64,000 bases of DNA from Prochlorococcus sp. AG-315-I14 (GTDB taxonomy: Bacteria; Cyanobacteriota; Cyanobacteriia; PCC-6307; Cyanobiaceae), in assembly GCA_003283665.1 (NCBI GenBank), contig QBWF01000003.1:1-64000 (forward strand). Direction: 5' to 3'. The notes below the pieces were generated by a model. It was not told the origin of the DNA. It was given only the letters and a program-made list of their open reading frames with translations, and ran no database searches. The position numbers and the translations under genes are program-made. Position 1 is the stretch's first letter; every line of letters begins with the position of its first letter. Below are positions 1 through 9,805 of this stretch, piece after piece.

Positions 1-356
1 GGGATCGTAGTGGGATTAAACGGTTTGGCCACTTTCTTGCACCTCTTGATGAAGCGCTTATCCAAGCAGTAGTTGATTGTTCTGGAAGACCACATCTAAG
101 TTTTGGATTAGAAATGCCATCACAAAAAGTAGGGTCTTATGATACTGAACTAGTCAAAGAATTTTTTGCTGCCGTATCAAGTAATAGTGGATTAACACTC
201 CATCTAAGACAACTTGATGGAACTAACACTCATCATATTATTGAGGCTTGTTTTAAATCTTTTGCAAGAGCATTGCGCATGGCTACTGAAATTGACCCTC
301 GTCAATCAAGTCATATTCCAAGCAGCAAAGGAGTTCTTGAACAAGCTGGAAGTTGA
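1..356 (+). CDS. hisB: Imidazoleglycerol-phosphate dehydratase, C-terminal part
   Basis: This is the 3' end of a gene whose start lies before the window; the open frame runs from base 3 to the TGA at 354-356. HisB dehydrates imidazoleglycerol phosphate to imidazoleacetol phosphate in histidine synthesis, in the cytoplasm. The visible part carries family landmarks: DRSG followed by the [11 protein letters not shown] stretch, DCSGRPHL, and the metal-binding motif [12 protein letters not shown] with its His-His-x-x-Glu. The protein ends in the usual short tail after the SSKG motif. The next gene starts 90 bases downstream on the same strand. Confidence 0.95.
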   Translation, partial: DRSGIKRFGHFLAPLDEALIQAVVDCSGRPHLSFGLEMPSQKVGSYDTELVKEFFAAVSSNSGLTLHLRQLDGTNTHHIIEACFKSFARALRMATEIDPRQSSHIPSSKGVLEQAGS

Positions 357-445
357 AGCAATCTTATTAAACAAACCCATTTCAAGAATAAGCTCGCAAA
401 AAGGTTAGGTTTAAGCGAAAATCAAAGACCAGTCAATCAAAGTTA

Positions 446-1939
446 GTGTCAACAAGTTATTTAGCAACATCTAAGTCAACTGAAAATAAGACCTTCGATA
501 AAGAAGATTGGTCTAGTGCATATTGCAATGTTGAAAAAGAATTAAATAATGCCGAATTAAATCTTTCCAAAGGATCAATACCAAAAGATCTTTCCGGAAC
601 TTTTTATCGAAATGGTCCGGGAAGATTAGAGCGCGGAGGGAGATGGGTACATCATCCCTTCGATGGTGATGGAATGATAGCTGCATTCAGATTTAGCAAT
701 GGGAATGTAAGTCTTACTAATCGTTTTATTCGTACGAAGGAATGGGAAGAAGAAGAAAAAGCACAAAAATTTCTTTATAGAGGTGTTTTCGGCACTCAAA
801 AAGAGGGAGGGGTCTTAGCAAATGCATTGGATGTACGTCTCAAAAATATTGCGAATACTCATGTCGTTAAACTTGGAAACGAACTGTTAGCGCTATGGGA
901 AGCTTCTAGCCCTTATGCAGTCAACCCCAACACTCTTGAAACAATTGGAATATCAAGTTTAAAAGGAGTTTTAAAGAAAAATGAGGCTTTTAGTGCACAT
1001 CCCCATTTTGATCCTGGTCACCATGAAGAGCCAAGGATGGTGACTTTTGGAGTTACAACAGGTCCCAAAAGCACTATAAGGCTTATGGAATTTTCAACAG
1101 ACGGAGAAAAAGCAGGGTCTCTTTTAAGCGATAGAAAAGATTCTTTTAATGGATTTGCCTTTTTGCACGATTTCGCAATTACTCCAAACTGGGCAATATT
1201 TCTACAAAATGCCATCAGCTTTAATCCTTTACCTTTTCTGCTCGGCCAAAAAGGAGCGGCACAATGCTTATCATCCCAAAAAGATGGGGCTCCAAAGTTT
1301 TTACTAATACCTAGAGATAGTGGAAAATTTGCAGGTGAATCCCCCAAAACAGTTGATGCTCCACAAGGTTTTGTTTTTCATCATCTAAATGCCTGGGAGG
1401 AGAATGAAACTATCAATGTAGATAGTATTTACTATGAGGATTTTCCTAGCATTGGGCCTGATGATGACTTTCGAGAAATTGACTTTGATCTTTTACCTGA
1501 AGGTATATTAAAAAGGTGTCAAATCAATCCCAATAAAAATAAATTTACTGCCAGAACATTGAGTAACCAATGTTGTGAGTTTGCTATGGTTAATCCCATC
1601 TTAGAAGGAAAAAAAGCTCGCTTTAGTTGGATGGCAACTGCTGACAAGAAAGAAGGAAATGGTCCACTTCAAGCTATAAAGAAATTAGATTTATTTAATA
1701 ATGAAGAGATAATATGGAGCACAGCACCAAGGGGATTTATAGGAGAACCTATATTTATTCCTTTTAACTCATCAAAAGCTGCGGAAGATCAAGGATGGGT
1801 AATAGTTTTAGTTTGGAACAGTATTCGCTCTGGAACTGATTTAGTAATTCTTGATGCAAAAGATCTTTCTGAAAAAGCAATTCTAGAGGTCCCAATTTCT
1901 ATTCCTCATGGATTACATGGAAGCTGGGTTGAAGAATAA
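446..1939 (+). CDS. Carotenoid oxygenase family protein (apocarotenoid-type)
   Basis: A 497-residue member of the RPE65/carotenoid cleavage dioxygenase family, non-haem iron enzymes that cleave carotenoids or apocarotenoids. The N-terminal FYRNGPGR and HHPFDGDGM motifs (about residues 53-76) are typical. Candidate iron-binding histidines occur in four well-spaced places: SAHPHFDP (about 185-187), LHDFAI (241), FHHLNAW (312-313) and the C-terminal PHGLHGSW (488-491). The start is GTG at 446; no earlier in-frame start after the hisB stop looks better. Length and C-terminal motif match cyanobacterial apocarotenoid oxygenases. The exact substrate cannot be told from sequence. Confidence 0.88.
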   Translation: MSTSYLATSKSTENKTFDKEDWSSAYCNVEKELNNAELNLSKGSIPKDLSGTFYRNGPGRLERGGRWVHHPFDGDGMIAAFRFSNGNVSLTNRFIRTKEWEEEEKAQKFLYRGVFGTQKEGGVLANALDVRLKNIANTHVVKLGNELLALWEASSPYAVNPNTLETIGISSLKGVLKKNEAFSAHPHFDPGHHEEPRMVTFGVTTGPKSTIRLMEFSTDGEKAGSLLSDRKDSFNGFAFLHDFAITPNWAIFLQNAISFNPLPFLLGQKGAAQCLSSQKDGAPKFLLIPRDSGKFAGESPKTVDAPQGFVFHHLNAWEENETINVDSIYYEDFPSIGPDDDFREIDFDLLPEGILKRCQINPNKNKFTARTLSNQCCEFAMVNPILEGKKARFSWMATADKKEGNGPLQAIKKLDLFNNEEIIWSTAPRGFIGEPIFIPFNSSKAAEDQGWVIVLVWNSIRSGTDLVILDAKDLSEKAILEVPISIPHGLHGSWVEE

Positions 1940-1969
1940 AATCCTAATAATTTAATCAATACCCTAAAA

Positions 1970-2566
1970 TCAATCCTTCAATGAAAGCAATAGTTTTTCT
2001 AATTTAGGTTTGATCAATTTAAAAGCATTTCCTCTATGTCCAATTTGTTTCTTGATATCATGATTCATCTCTGCGAAAGTAACTCCTAAACTAGCTACTT
2101 CAAATATTGGATCATATCCAAATCCATTTTCACCTCTCGGAGAAAATGTTATCAATCCTGAACAAGAACCAGTGACCTCCAACAAGACTTTATCCCCAGC
2201 AGCTACACATAAAGCACATTCAAACTTAGCCTTCCTATTTGAAGAATCTTCTAGTTTGCTAAGTATCTTTTTGACTCTTTCCTTATCAGATTTTGCATAT
2301 CTAGCTGAATGAATTCCTGGAGCTCCCTCTAATGCCTCAACACTCAATCCTGAATCATCAGCAAGTGACAAAAAACCTGTTTTCTCACTTACTGCAATGG
2401 CTTTAATTCGTGCATTCTCTTGAAATGTCTTTCCTGTTTCTTCTACATTAAAGCCTTCAGGATGATTAAAAATATCTAGAGGAAAACTACTTAAAAGATT
2501 ACGAAATTCTTTTACCTTTCCTTTATTACTACTAGCAATCACAAAAGGAATTTTATCTAAAGCCAT
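1970..2566 (-). CDS. rdgB: Non-canonical purine NTP pyrophosphatase (RdgB/HAM1)
   Basis: A 198-residue house-cleaning enzyme that hydrolyses dITP, ITP and XTP to the monophosphates so that deaminated purines stay out of DNA and RNA. Family motifs are in order: SSNKGKVKEF (12-21, nucleotide binding), LADDSGLSVEAL (about 68-79, metal and catalytic aspartates), GAPGIHSARYA (81-91), GENGFGYDPIF (145-155) and GHRGNA (176-181). Its start overlaps the end of the upstream phosphohexomutase gene by 14 bases, so the two are probably one transcript. Confidence 0.95.
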   Translation of the reverse strand: MALDKIPFVIASSNKGKVKEFRNLLSSFPLDIFNHPEGFNVEETGKTFQENARIKAIAVSEKTGFLSLADDSGLSVEALEGAPGIHSARYAKSDKERVKKILSKLEDSSNRKAKFECALCVAAGDKVLLEVTGSCSGLITFSPRGENGFGYDPIFEVASLGVTFAEMNHDIKKQIGHRGNAFKLIKPKLEKLLLSLKD

Positions 2567-4016
2567 TTTCTTCTAAAAGATTTTTTGCATAATATAAAGT
2601 AGACATCGCTAGTTTTTTGGACGGGGCTTCACAATAAATTCTTAAAAGAGGCTCAGTTCCTGAAAAGCGAAACATCAACCAATGAAATCTATCTAGTATT
2701 AGTTTAATCCCATCAGTGGAAACGACTTCTAAAACTAATTTATTACCAATTGAAGAAGGAGTTTTATTTTTCAGGAAAGCTTCCAAACTTCTTCTTACTT
2801 GCATATCTTTAAGGCTTAAATCGATCCGTTCAAAATGACTTTCACCAAAACGAGAGTAAAGATTATCTATTCTTTCTCCCAACGGCTTCCCCTCTGAAGC
2901 TATTGCCTCTAACAAAAGCAATGCTGTGAATAAAGCATCACGCTCTGGAATGTGATGCCCAAATCCAACACCCCCTGATTCCTCTCCTCCAATTAACACT
3001 TTACCCGAAAGCATTTCTTCAGCTATATATTTAAATCCAACTGGCTTTTCAAGAACTTCTCTACCTAAATCTTCCGCAACAAAGCGCATTAAATCCGAGC
3101 CACTTACTGTTTTCACAACAGAACCTTCCATCTTCTTAACTCTTGCAAGATGATCAATAAGTAGAGGCATCAATAACTGCGTATTGCAATATTTTCCCTT
3201 TTCATCTATCGCTGCAATTCGATCGCCGTCTCCATCGAAAACCAATCCTATTGATAACTGTCCAACTTCAAAAGAATTTTGAATCTCAGTAATCAATTGA
3301 TTCAAATAGGGCTCCAAAGGTTCTGGAGGGTTCCCCCCAAAGGAAGGATCCCTTTTTGTTCTTATTTCTTGCAAGACACCATCAGCTTCAGCACCAAGCA
3401 AATCGGTCATGCAGCCCGCTGCAGAACCATACATTGGGTCAACAATTACTTTTAATCCTAATTTTTTCAAGCCATTCAAAATATTAGGGATATCAAATTT
3501 CTTACTAATTCCAGAAAGATGCTGATTACGAAAATCAAATCTTTCTGTTTTGCCATCTATGGGAATAGATATTCCACCTGCTTTAATTCTTTTTTCAACA
3601 GCGTCAGTAAAAGAACTATCAACGGACCCTCCCAAAGGACCTTTTATTTTAAGACCCAACCACTCAGGTGGATTATGACTAGCTGTTATCACCAATGCAC
3701 CTAGAGCATTATTTTCTACCACTGCCCAACTGCATGATGGTGTAGGCAAAGCAGAGGAGGCCAAAATAGGTATAAGTTCCAATCCTCTAACTGCAGACGC
3801 CACTGCTTCCGCCATCTCTTCAGCAATAAAGCGACGATCAAAGCCAATAATTATTGTCTTAGCTCTTTTTTGATCTGAATAAGCTAGTTCCTGAGCGGAA
3901 GCTGAAGCTACCAATAATAATCTTTCGAGAGTGAAATCTACCCCCAAGATCCCTCTCCATCCATCAGTTCCAAAAGAAATTGGCTGGTTGGTGAGATTCA
4001 ATTTATTTTTTTTCAT
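2553..4016 (-). CDS. Phosphoglucomutase/phosphomannomutase family protein
   Basis: A 487-residue alpha-D-phosphohexomutase, which interconverts hexose 1- and 6-phosphates. The sequence shows FGTDGWRG at about 15-22, the phosphoserine loop TASHNPPEW (111-119, active Ser113), the metal loop DGDGDR (261-266), the sugar-recognition loop GGEESGG (about 345) and the phosphate-binding FSGTEPLLRIY near the C terminus. Motifs alone do not decide between glucose and mannose substrates. It is the first gene of a leftward pair with rdgB and is divergent from the nuclease gene at 4070. Confidence 0.92.
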   Translation of the reverse strand: MKKNKLNLTNQPISFGTDGWRGILGVDFTLERLLLVASASAQELAYSDQKRAKTIIIGFDRRFIAEEMAEAVASAVRGLELIPILASSALPTPSCSWAVVENNALGALVITASHNPPEWLGLKIKGPLGGSVDSSFTDAVEKRIKAGGISIPIDGKTERFDFRNQHLSGISKKFDIPNILNGLKKLGLKVIVDPMYGSAAGCMTDLLGAEADGVLQEIRTKRDPSFGGNPPEPLEPYLNQLITEIQNSFEVGQLSIGLVFDGDGDRIAAIDEKGKYCNTQLLMPLLIDHLARVKKMEGSVVKTVSGSDLMRFVAEDLGREVLEKPVGFKYIAEEMLSGKVLIGGEESGGVGFGHHIPERDALFTALLLLEAIASEGKPLGERIDNLYSRFGESHFERIDLSLKDMQVRRSLEAFLKNKTPSSIGNKLVLEVVSTDGIKLILDRFHWLMFRFSGTEPLLRIYCEAPSKKLAMSTLYYAKNLLEENGFR

Positions 4017-4069
4017 CTTTTATTTAGGAGAAAATTTGATCTACAAGAAATACACATTATTCTCGTTAT

Positions 4070-5524
4070 ATGAATTGGAAAAAATCAACAGCAATTAGTG
4101 ATCACCTTCTAAGAAGTTGGATTCGTTGCAGAAGAAAAGCCTGGCTTGAAGTTCATGGTAAAAAACAACAAAAAATTTGGACCGCTCACCATACACTTCA
4201 ATTAAATCATCAAAAAGACTGTTTTTCTTTTCTCCATCAGAAAAGTTATGGGATAGGAATCCAAGCATGTAGAAGTGGTAAAAATATTGCTTATGGATTA
4301 AGGATTAAATTCCCTTTCTCCCCGAATCAAAGTCTTAAGGCAAATTTACCTCTTGTAAAGAAAACTACTGGAGAAAGTATTTGGGGAGATTTTTCTTATC
4401 TACCTGTTTTTGCTCGGCAAGGCAAAAAGTTAAACCGAGAGCATCGATTAACACTTGCTATGAGAGGGAAGTTACTCGCAGAACTACAGAAATCTCCTGT
4501 TTCAAAAGGATTAATTCTTTATAAAAATAATAAAATCATAAATATTCAGAAGCTGAAAATTCAAGAAGAAGTTAATAAAGATCTTATGGAATCAATAATT
4601 AGACTAAATAAGGATCTTCAATTAAAAAGTCCTCCACCAATAACTTCTAATCGTAAAAAATGTACCATCTGTGCATGGAAAAAAGCATGTAACAAAGTCG
4701 CGAATGATGAAGGCCACTTAAGTGAAGTAAGTGGAATAGGCGCCAAACGAAAACTTTTCTTAACGCAGCTAGGTATTAATAATATAAAGGAATTGTCAAC
4801 TATTAATCATAATGATTTAAAAGAAGGTCTCAACAGGTTTGGTTTGCAACATGGTGATATTTCTAAACAAATAATTTTACAATCAAATTCTCAACTCAGT
4901 AAGACACCAAAAAGAATAAATCCGCAAAAAGTAATCCATAAATTTAAAGATGCTCAAGGCTTTCTTATTTACGATATAGAGTCTGATCCAGATATTAGTC
5001 ATGACTTTTTACATGGATTTATTAGATTTCCAAAAAGTATTAATGAGGTGATACAAATTGAGAAAATCAAATACCAACCCTTACTAAATATCAAAGAAGA
5101 CGCTGAAAATTATGTATGGAAAAGGATAGAAAAGAAACTAAACAGAGACAATAGTTTACCAATAATTCATTATGGAGAAACAGAACCACTCTCTTTATTA
5201 AAATTAGCAAAGAATCAAGGAGCTAATTCAAAAGAACTAGAAACTTTAAAAAATCGATTTATTGATATCCATTTATTAATTAAAGAATATTGGTGTCTTC
5301 CGGTTAGAAATTATAGTCTCAAGTCAGTTGCTGATTTTATAGGTTTTAAATGGAAACAAGAAGGTGCAGACGGTGCAAGAGCCCTTTTATGGTGGAGACA
5401 ATGGAAGAACTCACGAAAACAGAGTAAATTTTTTTCTAAAAACTTAAATTCCATTTTTGAATATAATCGTGATGATTGCTTGGCAACCTTAATGATTGCA
5501 AAATGGCTCATTACTAACGACTAA
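4070..5524 (+). CDS. TM0106-type RecB-family nuclease with RNase H-like domain
   Basis: A 484-residue protein resembling the TM0106 family of predicted RecB/Cas4-type nucleases. An early Cys in SWIRCRRKAWLE (about 20) and a later CTICAWKKAC cluster (about 197-206) give the Cys arrangement that binds an Fe-S cluster in Cas4/RecB-like nucleases. A helix-hairpin-helix-like stretch follows (about 215-260). The C-terminal half is a DEDD-like RNase H-fold exonuclease: IYDIESDPD, IIHYGETE, IDIHLLIKEYW and YNRDDCLAT. The biological substrate is unknown. It is transcribed away from the phosphohexomutase and ends 13 bases before the convergent ygfZ. Confidence 0.82.
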   Translation: MNWKKSTAISDHLLRSWIRCRRKAWLEVHGKKQQKIWTAHHTLQLNHQKDCFSFLHQKSYGIGIQACRSGKNIAYGLRIKFPFSPNQSLKANLPLVKKTTGESIWGDFSYLPVFARQGKKLNREHRLTLAMRGKLLAELQKSPVSKGLILYKNNKIINIQKLKIQEEVNKDLMESIIRLNKDLQLKSPPPITSNRKKCTICAWKKACNKVANDEGHLSEVSGIGAKRKLFLTQLGINNIKELSTINHNDLKEGLNRFGLQHGDISKQIILQSNSQLSKTPKRINPQKVIHKFKDAQGFLIYDIESDPDISHDFLHGFIRFPKSINEVIQIEKIKYQPLLNIKEDAENYVWKRIEKKLNRDNSLPIIHYGETEPLSLLKLAKNQGANSKELETLKNRFIDIHLLIKEYWCLPVRNYSLKSVADFIGFKWKQEGADGARALLWWRQWKNSRKQSKFFSKNLNSIFEYNRDDCLATLMIAKWLITND

Positions 5525-5537
5525 ATAGCTGAAAAAA

Positions 5538-6380
5538 TCAAGGATCACTAAAAGAAATTGGCTTCTTAAACTTTACATAGTCACCTTTTGTCGAAAGTAG
5601 GTGATCTTTATGCAAAGAATGATTTCTAATCAAAGCAAGTCCATTAAAGTGATTTTCATTAATTTCAATTGAAGATGTGATTACACCTGAGATCTTTTGT
5701 GCTCCATCATCTTGATTTATATATTTGAACTTTTTCCCAACTTCAAAATCATTAGAGTCCCCATTAGCCTCCCAGAAGCGAAGTTGATGTTTAAAAGAAT
5801 TTGCCCTTAAAAACCTCGCAATCGCCTCTTGTCCTAAATAACAACCTTTATCTACTTCTACAAAATCTCCTAATCCTAATTCATAAGGATTAGTATCTCC
5901 GTCTATTTCTCTATCTAATGATGGAATCCCTTGTTTTATCTTCCATATCTCCAACTCATTCAAGCTTATTTTTTTATATTTATGAACCCCAGATAAAAAT
6001 ACATCATCTGATTTTATCCAATTAGATTCTGATGACTTCCAGGACTCCTCTGCAGAGATTATTTGTACTCTTCTACATTCATTAATACCTTCTAACTTAA
6101 CTTTATCAGCGGGGAAAATAACTGAATTAATTCCATCTTTAATGGAATTAATTTCTCCGGAAAGAATTATCACTTCTGCTATTTCATCCATTAATCTAAT
6201 TTCTAATAAAGCTTTTAAATTTCCCTTAGTTGATAGCCAACAACTTCTAAAAATATTTCCCTTGTGTTCAGAGTGAACATCTGACGTTGTTTGACCATGC
6301 AGAAAAGCTCGAACTCCTTCACCTTTTAATGTTAAAGAAGGAAAAGTTTCGTCCCAAAGAAATAATTCCTTTTCAGTCAT
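5538..6380 (-). CDS. ygfZ: YgfZ/GcvT-like folate-binding protein
   Basis: A 280-residue aminomethyltransferase-like protein. YgfZ-type proteins use folate and help the biogenesis or repair of certain Fe-S enzymes. The diagnostic motif KGCYLGQEAIAR lies at about residues 177-188, and the N-terminal GVRAFLHGQTTSDV resembles the folate-binding GcvT fold. It lacks the full length of true glycine-cleavage T-protein. Its start codon shares one base with the pyrE stop, so the two genes are probably translationally coupled. Confidence 0.88.
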   Translation of the reverse strand: MTEKELFLWDETFPSLTLKGEGVRAFLHGQTTSDVHSEHKGNIFRSCWLSTKGNLKALLEIRLMDEIAEVIILSGEINSIKDGINSVIFPADKVKLEGINECRRVQIISAEESWKSSESNWIKSDDVFLSGVHKYKKISLNELEIWKIKQGIPSLDREIDGDTNPYELGLGDFVEVDKGCYLGQEAIARFLRANSFKHQLRFWEANGDSNDFEVGKKFKYINQDDGAQKISGVITSSIEINENHFNGLALIRNHSLHKDHLLSTKGDYVKFKKPISFSDP

Positions 6381-6958
6381 TACAAACTTTGAGCTCTCTC
6401 AACAATTTCATCAAGCTTGAAAAGACTAACCAAGTTCAAACCAGCTTCATGCATCGCAAACTCTCCTCCTTCTTCTCTATCTACTATGGTTACTACTTTT
6501 TCAACCAAATAGCCTTCTTTTCTAAGTTGATTAACCGCTTTCAACGAAGATCCTCCAGTTGTTACGACATCTTCAAGGACCGTAATAAGAGAGCCTTTTG
6601 GAGGCAAGGGCCCTTCCAGCCAAGCTCCTGTTCCATGTCCTTTTGCTTCTTTTCTCACAATCAACCCACTTAGTTCTCTCTTTCTCTGAGCTGCAAGCAC
6701 GACAACTCCACTTACTAAGGGATCCGCCCCTAAGGTCAAACCAGCCACTGCTAAAGAATTTTGATCTATATGACTTAGCATTAATGAACTTATCGAGACA
6801 AGTCCTTTGCCAGAAAGACTTACTGGCTTGCAGTTGACATAATGGGAACTCTTTTTACCTGATGACAAAGAGAAATCCCCAAACTTATAAGCTTTTTGAG
6901 CAAGGAAAGTCAAAAGATCGTTTCTAATTCCTTGGAATGAAGTCATCAATTCGTTCAT
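6380..6958 (-). CDS. pyrE: Orotate phosphoribosyltransferase
   Basis: A 192-residue PRPP-dependent transferase that converts orotate to OMP in pyrimidine synthesis. The PRPP-binding loop [15 protein letters not shown] (about 127-141) and the substrate loop around [14 protein letters not shown] (about 97-110) are both intact. The start chosen is ATG at 6958; a second Met three codons later is possible. It is the first gene of a leftward pair with ygfZ. pyrB for the same pathway lies at 44.3 kb, not linked. Confidence 0.95.
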   Translation of the reverse strand: MNELMTSFQGIRNDLLTFLAQKAYKFGDFSLSSGKKSSHYVNCKPVSLSGKGLVSISSLMLSHIDQNSLAVAGLTLGADPLVSGVVVLAAQRKRELSGLIVRKEAKGHGTGAWLEGPLPPKGSLITVLEDVVTTGGSSLKAVNQLRKEGYLVEKVVTIVDREEGGEFAMHEAGLNLVSLFKLDEIVERAQSL

Positions 6959-7066
6959 ATCCTTATATACATGCTTAATTATTAAACATCTTGGTGGTAT
7001 CAGGAATATATTTACTTATAGCAAACCAATTAACTATCATCATAAAAGCTTTGGTTCTGCTCTCTT

Positions 7067-7139
7067 GGGGGTGTAGCAATCTGGTGAATGCAGCGAACTC
7101 ATAATTCGCCTTAGGCGAGTTCGATCCTCGCCACCCCCA
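7067..7139 (+). tRNA. tRNA with CAT anticodon (Met elongator or Ile2)
   Basis: A complete cloverleaf of 73 bases. The acceptor stem is GGGGGTG/CACCCCC with discriminator A. The D-arm has GG in its loop. The anticodon arm is GCGAA-CTCATAA-TTCGC and the T-arm is GCGAG-TTCGATC-CTCGC. The anticodon is CAT. The G1-C72 pair and the lack of three G-C pairs in the anticodon stem argue against initiator tRNA. Elongator Met and lysidine-modified Ile2 cannot be separated by eye. No CCA is encoded. The next gene starts 14 bases downstream. Confidence 0.93.
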
Positions 7140-7153
7140 TAGAAAAATTCTTA

Positions 7154-8440
7154 ATGAATTTATTAATTCTTTGCATTTTGCTTGTACTACCAGCATTTTT
7201 CAATGCAGCGGAAGTAGCAATATTACGTCTGCGTCCTACTAAAGCTCAAAGGCTGGCCGAGGATGCTCTTTCAGGTTCAAATTCTATTCTTCGTCTTCAG
7301 AAAAAATTAAGGCGCACTCTCTCAATCTCTCAACTAGGGATAACGTTATCTTTGGCTTCCTTAGGTTGGATTTGTAAAGGTTTGGCAAGTTATTGGTGGC
7401 CAGGAGAGACCTTAGTTAACCGTTTTCTTAATTTATCCTTTTTAATAAGTATTGTTTTACTAGCTACTGTCATAGCTGGGCTGGTACCAAAGGCTTTGGC
7501 TCTAAGTCAACCAGAACCATCAGCACTAAAGCTTGCCCCGCTTTTGGAATCGGCAATAAGGTGGATGACTCCATTACTTTCATTATTAGAAAAAATCACT
7601 TCTTTAATACTTAGAGTTGTCGGCCTAAAATCTCAATCGGAAACTCTTGCTAATGCCTTTTCAGCAGCAGAATTAGAAAAATTAATAGAAACAGGTGGAG
7701 TGACAGGTTTAAAACCTGACGAAAGAAATATTCTTGAAGGTGTTTTTGCCTTGCGAGATACTCAAGTTAGAGAAGTTATGATCCCAAGAGCAGGAATGGT
7801 AACTCTTTCAAGAGAAGTGCGCTTTGCTCAAATGATGGAAGAAGTTCATAAAACTAAGCATGCGCGATTTCTGGTTATCGATAACTCTCTTGACAAAGTT
7901 CTTGGCGTTCTAGACCTAAGGCAACTTGCTAATCAAATAGCTAAAGGAAAAATGCAAGCAGATACATCTTTAGAACCTTATATAAAGCCAGTTGCTCGTG
8001 TTTTAGAAACCTCTACTTTGGCAGAACTTCTACCTTTAATAAAGAAAGGAAATCCCCTTTTACTAGTTGTTGATGAATATGGAGGTACAGAAGGTTTAAT
8101 CACCTCAGCTGATTTAACAGGCGAAATTGTTGGGGATGAAATTCAATCTGACAATAAAGAGCCTGAACTTAGGCCAATTGATGAAACAAGAAAAATATGG
8201 CTTACTTCTGGTGATATAGAAATAATTGACCTTAACAAGCAACTAACCTTAGAGTTACCGGAGGCTGATGATCATTACACCCTTGCTGGCTTTTTATTAG
8301 AAAAGCTCCAAGAAGTTCCAGTGTCAGGAGAAACTCTTATTCACAATGAAATTTACTTTGAAATTATCTCAATGAAAGGTCCAAGAATTAACCAAGTAAA
8401 AATAATTCTTCCCAAAAATCCTCTACAAAAACCAACTTAA
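7154..8440 (+). CDS. CNNM/CorC-like membrane protein with CBS domains
   Basis: A 428-residue protein of the HlyC/CorC (CNNM) family, often linked to Mg2+ or Co2+ transport or resistance. The N-terminal DUF21 domain (to about residue 170) holds about three hydrophobic segments plus the first one at 1-20. Two CBS domains follow: VREVMIPRAGMV starts the first and YIKPVARVLETS the second. The C-terminal CorC/HlyC domain contains DDHYTLAGFLLEKL. It sits 14 bases after a tRNA gene. The ion moved, if any, cannot be inferred. Confidence 0.88.
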   Translation: MNLLILCILLVLPAFFNAAEVAILRLRPTKAQRLAEDALSGSNSILRLQKKLRRTLSISQLGITLSLASLGWICKGLASYWWPGETLVNRFLNLSFLISIVLLATVIAGLVPKALALSQPEPSALKLAPLLESAIRWMTPLLSLLEKITSLILRVVGLKSQSETLANAFSAAELEKLIETGGVTGLKPDERNILEGVFALRDTQVREVMIPRAGMVTLSREVRFAQMMEEVHKTKHARFLVIDNSLDKVLGVLDLRQLANQIAKGKMQADTSLEPYIKPVARVLETSTLAELLPLIKKGNPLLLVVDEYGGTEGLITSADLTGEIVGDEIQSDNKEPELRPIDETRKIWLTSGDIEIIDLNKQLTLELPEADDHYTLAGFLLEKLQEVPVSGETLIHNEIYFEIISMKGPRINQVKIILPKNPLQKPT

Positions 8441-8476
8441 ATAGTCCTAAAATGTCATTTAAAACCAATTTCTAAT

Positions 8477-9481
8477 ATGAATAAAAATATTTCTCCAGTA
8501 AAGGTTGGGGTTATAGGAATTGGGAATATGGGATGGCACCATGCAAGAGTTCTAAGTCTTTTAAAAGATGCAGAACTTGTTGGAGTTGCAGATCCAGATA
8601 GTAATCGTGGTGATTTAGCTAAAGAACAATTTAGTTGCAAGTGGTACAGCAACTATAAGGACTTATTAAATGAAGTAGAAGCTGTATGTATTGCTGTGCC
8701 AACGTTATTACATCATTCAGTAGGTCTTGAATCTCTAAATTCTGGCAAGCATGTGTTAATTGAAAAGCCTATAGCAGCCAGCAAAGAAGAAGCCTCATCT
8801 TTAATTAATGCCTCAAATAAGGCACAAAAAATATTACAAGTTGGACACATTGAAAGATTCAACCCAGCTTTTAGGGAGTTAACAAAAGTAGTCGCAAATG
8901 AAAAAGTAGTAGTTCTGGAAGCAAGAAGACATAGTCCTCATTCTGATCGAGCAAATGATGTTTCTGTTGTATTAGATTTAATGATTCATGATATTGATTT
9001 AGTAATTGAACTTGCAAATTCCAAAGTTGTAAGAATTGCAGCTGTTGGTGGATGTACTGGGAAAGGGCCTATGGACTATGTAAATGCAACACTTGGCTTT
9101 CAAAATGGTGTTGTAGCAAGTCTTATAGCCAGCAAAATGAGTCATAGAAAGATTAGAAACTTAAGTGCTCATTGCAAAGAAAGTCTTATAGAAACAGATT
9201 TCTTAAATCACAATATTCATATTCATAGACAAGCTCATGAGTGGTATTCAGCTGACCATGGAGAATTACTTTATAGAAATGATGGTTTTATAGAAGAAGT
9301 AAGCACAACATCAATTGAGCCTTTATATGCTGAATTGGAGCATTTCCTGCAGTGCGTTAGAGGTAAAGAGAAACCAGCTGTGGATGGACTTCAAGCATCA
9401 CGAGCCTTACATCTTGCTAATTTGATAGAAAAAGCTGTTGAGAACCAAAACCAAGGAATCTTAATCAATGAAGGAATATAG
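8477..9481 (+). CDS. Gfo/Idh/MocA family oxidoreductase
   Basis: A 334-residue NAD(P)-dependent dehydrogenase-like protein. The N-terminal Rossmann motif GVIGIGNMGWHHARVL (about 11-26) binds the nucleotide. The EKPIA motif (about 96-100) carries the conserved lysine of the family. The C-terminal alpha/beta domain includes DLMIHDIDL, where the conserved His is expected. The reaction is probably oxidation or reduction of a sugar or inositol-like substrate, but the substrate is unknown. It lies 36 bases after the CorC-like gene and ahead of a good terminator. Confidence 0.88.
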   Translation: MNKNISPVKVGVIGIGNMGWHHARVLSLLKDAELVGVADPDSNRGDLAKEQFSCKWYSNYKDLLNEVEAVCIAVPTLLHHSVGLESLNSGKHVLIEKPIAASKEEASSLINASNKAQKILQVGHIERFNPAFRELTKVVANEKVVVLEARRHSPHSDRANDVSVVLDLMIHDIDLVIELANSKVVRIAAVGGCTGKGPMDYVNATLGFQNGVVASLIASKMSHRKIRNLSAHCKESLIETDFLNHNIHIHRQAHEWYSADHGELLYRNDGFIEEVSTTSIEPLYAELEHFLQCVRGKEKPAVDGLQASRALHLANLIEKAVENQNQGILINEGI

Positions 9482-9530
9482 TAATAATCAGAAATATTTA
9501 ATTAATAGAAAAAAGATCCCATAAAGAAAG

Positions 9531-9562
9531 GCGACAGTTGATCAAATCATCTGTCGCTTTTT
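9531..9562 (+). terminator. Intrinsic terminator after the oxidoreductase gene
   Basis: The stem GCGACAG/CTGTCGC (9531-9537 with 9551-9557) has a 13-base loop and is followed by TTTTT. It sits 50 bases after the oxidoreductase stop on the + strand and separates it from the leftward psbK. Confidence 0.85.
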
Positions 9563-9627
9563 GGTTTTCTAGAAAACCTATTCCCTTTTCTTGATATTTT
9601 AGAATCTAAAATAAAAAGTTTTAGTAC

Positions 9628-9771
9628 CTAACGGAAACCAACTGCCGCTTGCCAGACAAATACAAGCAGAAAAAAGAAGATAGGTATTAGTGGAAGTACA
9701 TCCACAGTTGGAGCAAAAGCCTGATATGCAGTAGGCAGTTCAGAAAACAAGCTGAGATTAAACAGTGCCAT
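9628..9771 (-). CDS. psbK: Photosystem II reaction centre protein K
   Basis: A 47-residue PsbK precursor. The mature part reads LPTAYQAF, then [14 protein letters not shown], one membrane helix, and ends in the family signature [10 protein letters not shown]. The first ten or so residues would be removed to leave the usual mature N terminus near the YQAF region. PsbK is a single-span thylakoid subunit of the PSII core near CP43 and helps stabilise the dimer and plastoquinone region. It lies 34 bases downstream of tgt on the same strand. Confidence 0.97.
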   Translation of the reverse strand: MALFNLSLFSELPTAYQAFAPTVDVLPLIPIFFFLLVFVWQAAVGFR

Positions 9772-9805
9772 CCCTAAGAAATAATGGACGTATTAAGAAA
9801 GCACG